Assembly (NCBI RefSeq): GCF_009765835.1
Contig: NZ_LMUS01000006.1
Location: forward strand, 1,322,438 to 1,386,437
DNA: 64,000 nucleotides
Source of the DNA: Granulicella sp. L56
Lineage (GTDB): Bacteria; Acidobacteriota; Terriglobia; Terriglobales; Acidobacteriaceae
Reading direction: 5' to 3'
Both the position numbers and the translations under genes were made by a program. The notes under the pieces are model-generated. The model was given only the letters and a program-made list of their open reading frames with translations. It did not search any database and was not told where the DNA came from. Position 1 is the first letter of the stretch, and each line of letters begins with the position of its first letter. Below are positions 60,823 through 64,000 of this stretch, one piece after another.

Positions 60823-62607
60823 TCAGAAGAACCAGAGGTTGAGCGCAAGCACCGCGAGAAGGACGCCGCCAGCGAGAGCCTCGGGCTGACGATACCATCC
60901 CAGGCTACGAACCTGCAGCCGCGGAGTAAGGGAATACACCAGACCTGCCAGAGCTGGTTCGTCCCTGGGCGTCGTCAGCAGGCTGACAACAATCGTGACG
61001 ACAACACATGTGATAAACGCAACGATTGCCGTCCAAAATGCCTGTGCAAGATCGCTTGCGTAGATAATGTGAATCCCGAAGAAGCCACCATGAATTCCTG
61101 GCAGGCTTCCTTGTGGCAGGCTGATGCCGTGGTGAACGCAGGCTGCGCCCATACCCGAAAGCAAACCAATGAAGGCGCCATGCCCGGTCGTTCGCTTCCA
61201 GAACATCCCCAGCGCAAAAGTTGCAAATAGCGGCGCGTTCACGAAAGCGAAGACAAGTTGCAGCAAATCCATGATGTTGTTGAACGATGCGGCAAGATAA
61301 GCGGCACCTATTGAGAGCGCGATACCTACGGCCGTGGTGACACGCCCAATCATCACATAGTGCGCATCGCTGGCCGTCGGCTTGAGGTAGGCCTGATATA
61401 GATCGTAGGTCCAAACGGTGTTGAATGCCGTGACGTTGCCCGCCATTCCGGACATAAACGATGCCAGAAGCGCTGTGAGTCCAAGCCCGAGCAGTCCTTC
61501 CGGATAGTAGTGGATCAGCATCATCGGAGTCGCGAGATCGTAGTCGAGGATCACATGTCCCTGCGCATCATGCTCCACGGTGCCGGCGGTCGACAGCTTC
61601 ACCGGAAGGATGCCAGTCGAAGAGCCTGCAGCAGCCGAAATCTGACGGGCGGATCCATGCGAAAGTACCACTGGAGCAACCACAGCGATCATGCCTGGCA
61701 GAATGACCAGCAATGGAAAGAGCATCTTCGGGATTGAGGCGACCAGTGGTACTAGCCGCGCGCGCTCCTGCGACTTGGCCGACATGGCACGTTGCACGAC
61801 GAGGAAGTCTGTACACCAGTACCCGAACGACAGCACGAAGCCGAGTCCCATACCGAGTCCGATCCACTCCACCCCGATCGGGTTCTGGTGCGCAGTACCG
61901 AGGTAACGCCATGCGTGCGCGTATGCTCCGGGAGCGTAGCCGTGAGCCGCCGAAACTACAGCCAGCCTTTGCTTCAGCCCTGCCCACCCGCCGACGGAAC
62001 GTAGTCCCATCCAGGTGAGAGGCGCAAGACCGATCACAATGAGAAAGAACTGCAACACCTCGTTGTAGATCGCACTCGTCAATCCGCCAAGGGAGACATA
62101 GCTCAGAACGATTACAGCCGCAACCAGCACACTGATGTTGAAGTTCCAGCCGAGAAGCAGATAGAACAACTTGCCCATAGCGTACATGGAGACGCCCGAC
62201 GAAAAAATGGTCATAATCGCGAAGGTGATTGCATTCAGGGCTCGAGTCTTCTCATCGAAACGCAGGCGAAGATATTCCGGCACAGAACGCGCGCGTGAGC
62301 CGTAGTAGAACGGCATCATGTAGAGTCCCGCGAAGACCATCGCAGGCACGGCGAGCCAGTAAAAATGACAGGTGGCGAGACCATACTTCGCACCCGAGGC
62401 GCCCATGCCGATCACCTCCTGAGCGCCGAGATTGGCGGAGATAAATGCGATGGCTGCGATCCAGGTTGGCATTGCGCGTCCAGCCATGAAGTAGTCATTG
62501 GACGTATGCACCCGGCGCTTGACGATAAAGCCTATCGCTACCGTAAGGGTGAAGTACACTGCCATGACCAGGCAGTCGATCCAACTTAGATGAATGAGGC
62601 GGCTCAA
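60823..62607 (-). CDS. Sodium:solute symporter (SSS family)
   Basis: The 594-residue product has about 13 transmembrane segments and the SSS pattern (FISANLGAQEVIGMGASGAKYGLATCHFYW, VLSYVSLGGLTSAIYNEVLQF, YPEGLLGLGLTALLASFMSGMAGNVTAFNT). It imports a sugar or organic ion together with sodium; the neighbourhood of GH35 points to galactose-type sugars. Start is TTG 62607, preceded by AAGGAG 5 bases upstream; no better ATG is near. It lies 21 bases after SDR and 130 bases before GH35. Confidence 0.87.
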   Translation of the reverse strand: MSRLIHLSWIDCLVMAVYFTLTVAIGFIVKRRVHTSNDYFMAGRAMPTWIAAIAFISANLGAQEVIGMGASGAKYGLATCHFYWLAVPAMVFAGLYMMPFYYGSRARSVPEYLRLRFDEKTRALNAITFAIMTIFSSGVSMYAMGKLFYLLLGWNFNISVLVAAVIVLSYVSLGGLTSAIYNEVLQFFLIVIGLAPLTWMGLRSVGGWAGLKQRLAVVSAAHGYAPGAYAHAWRYLGTAHQNPIGVEWIGLGMGLGFVLSFGYWCTDFLVVQRAMSAKSQERARLVPLVASIPKMLFPLLVILPGMIAVVAPVVLSHGSARQISAAAGSSTGILPVKLSTAGTVEHDAQGHVILDYDLATPMMLIHYYPEGLLGLGLTALLASFMSGMAGNVTAFNTVWTYDLYQAYLKPTASDAHYVMIGRVTTAVGIALSIGAAYLAASFNNIMDLLQLVFAFVNAPLFATFALGMFWKRTTGHGAFIGLLSGMGAACVHHGISLPQGSLPGIHGGFFGIHIIYASDLAQAFWTAIVAFITCVVVTIVVSLLTTPRDEPALAGLVYSLTPRLQVRSLGWYRQPEALAGGVLLAVLALNLWFF

Positions 62608-62628
62608 ACCTGCTCCTTGCTTGCGCAG

Positions 62629-63462
62629 TTATTCAAAGTCTCCACCTGTTCCGGTGAGCTGAAACGCTGTTCCGCCGCAAGGTACGAGTTGGCCACCGTC
62701 TACTACAATCGAGGCTCCGGTGACATAGGAAGCCATGTCGCTGAGCAGAAACACGATCACGTTCGCGACTTCTTCTGCTGTGCCCATCCGCCCAAGCAAT
62801 GCAAGTGAATGACATGCATCGAGGACTTTTTGCGGGTCGGGCTCGCGGCTTGCACCCCAACGAATCATCGGCGTGTCGATTGCTCCCGGAAGGACGCAGT
62901 TCGCACGCACCCCGGCCCGAGCGAAGTCCAGTGCGATCGAGCGCATCAACCCCACAATAGCGTGCTTGCCGGTAACATATGCGGCGGAATTACGATGGGC
63001 CACCAGCGATTGTGTTGAACCGGTGAGCACGATTGAAGAGCCGCCGCGCCGCTGCATATGCGGAAGCACCGAGCGGGTTATATAGAATGCGCTATCCAGG
63101 TCGATAGCTAGGGTTCGCTCCCATGCGTCTACGGATGTGGTCACAGCACTGCCGTAGCTCTGCACTCCCGCGCAGTGTGCGAGCAGGTCGATTCCTCCTA
63201 ATTTTTGGGAGATCTCGCTTACAACTCTTTCGACCGCATCCGCAAAGGCTAGATCGACCTTATCAAAGAGTGCACACTCTGCCCGCATTGCGTTCAACTC
63301 TTCGGCGAGTTGCTCCCCCAATTCGACATTGCGATCCAGGATAGCCACCCGCGCTCCTCGGTTTGCCAAGGCAATTGCAGTAGCGCGCCCTATACCACTT
63401 GCTGCCCCGGTAACGATTGCAACCTTACCTTCAAACCGAAGATCGCGAGACACACAATCCAT
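62629..63462 (-). CDS. Short-chain dehydrogenase/reductase (SDR)
   Basis: The 277-residue protein has the NAD(P) motif TGAASGIGRAT, the NNAG-related AHCAGVQ, the catalytic serine in VLTGSTQSL and the Y-x3-K pair in AAYVTGKHAIVGLM, then PGAIDTPM. It is a classic oxidoreductase; sugar or sugar-acid dehydrogenation is suggested by the operon but not proven. ATG 63462 overlaps the RraA stop by one base (TGATG); a GTG one codon earlier is possible. Translation is coupled with its neighbour. Confidence 0.88.
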   Translation of the reverse strand: MDCVSRDLRFEGKVAIVTGAASGIGRATAIALANRGARVAILDRNVELGEQLAEELNAMRAECALFDKVDLAFADAVERVVSEISQKLGGIDLLAHCAGVQSYGSAVTTSVDAWERTLAIDLDSAFYITRSVLPHMQRRGGSSIVLTGSTQSLVAHRNSAAYVTGKHAIVGLMRSIALDFARAGVRANCVLPGAIDTPMIRWGASREPDPQKVLDACHSLALLGRMGTAEEVANVIVFLLSDMASYVTGASIVVDGGQLVPCGGTAFQLTGTGGDFE

Positions 63463-64000
63463 CACAACACGCCCGTTTCTGTAAATACATCGTGTGCTCG
63501 TGCTCCGTTTAACAGCATGGTACGTGCGGTCTTCTCCTTACGAGCCTGGTCGAGCGCTCGGCTCACAACCGTTTCCTCCATCTCGCGTGGCAGTACAACG
63601 ACACCATCTACGTCGCCCATGAGAATATCTCCGGGCATAACTCGTACTCCCTCGATCTCGAGCGGTACTCGATAATCAATGACCTGCCCACGGCCTCGCT
63701 GGTCTTTTCCATAGCTTCCATAACAGAAAGTTGGAAAATCGATCGAGCGTATCCGATTAATGTCTCTTGCATAACCAGCGAGCACCGCACCCGCAGCACC
63801 TCTCCCTTTTGCCGCAATAGACATCAATTCCCCCCAGAGCGCGTATCGCGGAGCGCAGCCGGCAGCAATATAGACTTCGTGGCGCTGCAGTGAATCGAGT
63901 GCTTCCAGCATCTTGCCGAAAGGCGGGGTTGGCAAATGAAATACATCAGCCTCTAGCACTGTCATCGCCCGGCCCACCACCACCATATGGGGTAAGAGCG
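63462..64000 (-). CDS. RraA-like/HMG-aldolase family protein, 5' end outside window
   Basis: The frame is open to the right window edge, with LLPHMVVVGRAMTVLEAD as its first visible text, so the true start lies beyond 64000. About 178 residues are seen: GKMLEALDSLQRHEVYIAAG, GELMSIAAKGRGAAGAVLAGYARDINRI, RVMPGDILMGDVDGVVVLPRE. This is the RraA-like fold that includes 4-hydroxy-4-methyl-2-oxoglutarate aldolases and dehydratase-like enzymes. The metal-binding GD-x-DG motif is intact (MGDVDGVVV). Role in the operon: likely cleavage or processing of an oxidised sugar acid, inferred from neighbours SDR and symporter. Confidence 0.85.
   Translation of the reverse strand, partial: LLPHMVVVGRAMTVLEADVFHLPTPPFGKMLEALDSLQRHEVYIAAGCAPRYALWGELMSIAAKGRGAAGAVLAGYARDINRIRSIDFPTFCYGSYGKDQRGRGQVIDYRVPLEIEGVRVMPGDILMGDVDGVVVLPREMEETVVSRALDQARKEKTARTMLLNGARAHDVFTETGVL

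Noticed and set aside
1-64000. CRISPR arrays, rRNA genes and insertion-sequence transposases
   Set aside because: No regularly spaced 25-40 bp repeats with unique spacers, no rRNA-like stretch and no DDE transposase or terminal inverted repeat was seen. The GTAC array has no spacers of usual size.

Overview
The window looks like chromosome of an Acidobacteriota member of the Terriglobia/Acidobacteriaceae type. Pointers are two very long Oar-like TonB-dependent outer-membrane proteins with N-terminal carboxypeptidase-regulatory-like domains, a secreted protein of the soil-bacterial TIGR03435 family, a type of membrane regulator often seen in acidobacteria, many secreted glycosidases and moderately high GC. 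The assignment rests on gene content only; no 16S gene is present.

Region 1 (1-26.5 kb) is a plant-polysaccharide locus. A partial GH28 and a GH27 alpha-galactosidase lie on the plus strand. Facing them on the minus strand are two blocks, each headed by a TonB-dependent receptor: (a) 23139 down to 9868, with receptor, GH28-like enzyme with a ricin-type lectin domain, two GH28 enzymes, a secreted beta-propeller and a GH127-type beta-L-arabinofuranosidase; (b) 8897 down to 2197, with receptor, GH28 and a DUF1080 protein. The mixture of polygalacturonase/rhamnogalacturonan-type GH28, arabinofuranosidase and alpha-galactosidase suggests attack on pectin and its side chains. A divergent membrane-anchored regulator-like gene (23343) has what looks like a leaderless promoter. 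A GH31 gene after it is broken by frameshifts and loses its 3' end at about 26527.

Region 2 (26.5-36.6 kb) is a decayed integrative, conjugation-type element. It runs from a truncated coupling ATPase to a tyrosine integrase that abuts the 3' end of tRNA-Val(GAC). It holds two replication-relaxation-like proteins, two tandem SSBs, a VirB2/TrbC-like pilin, an adenine/cytosine-N4 DNA methylase, a cytosine-methylase fragment, an excisionase-like HTH protein and several unknown small genes. Its non-coding DNA is unusual: six GTAC-centred iterons at 22-23 bp spacing next to a 20-bp-stem hairpin, two copies of a roughly 200-bp leader ahead of ssb and the methylase, and an inverted pair of about 63-bp operator-like sequences.

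Region 3 (36.7-46.8 kb) is housekeeping: a CDP-alcohol phosphatidyltransferase and an ISC iron-sulfur assembly set (iscR, iscS, iscU, iscA, hscB, hscA, fdx). Unrelated genes, three of them on the opposite strand, are inserted between its members.

Region 4 (46.8-57.8 kb) has a HAD-UbiA fusion, a short alpha-glucan phosphorylase, a PLP decarboxylase, an esterase, an intact GH31 alpha-xylosidase-type enzyme flanked by dispersed repeats, a secreted adenosine deaminase and tRNA-Phe(GAA).

Region 5 (58-64 kb) has an aldose-1-epimerase fragment and a minus-strand sugar operon: RraA-like protein (cut by the window edge), SDR dehydrogenase, sodium:solute symporter and GH35 beta-galactosidase. Together these would release, import and oxidise a galactoside-derived sugar.
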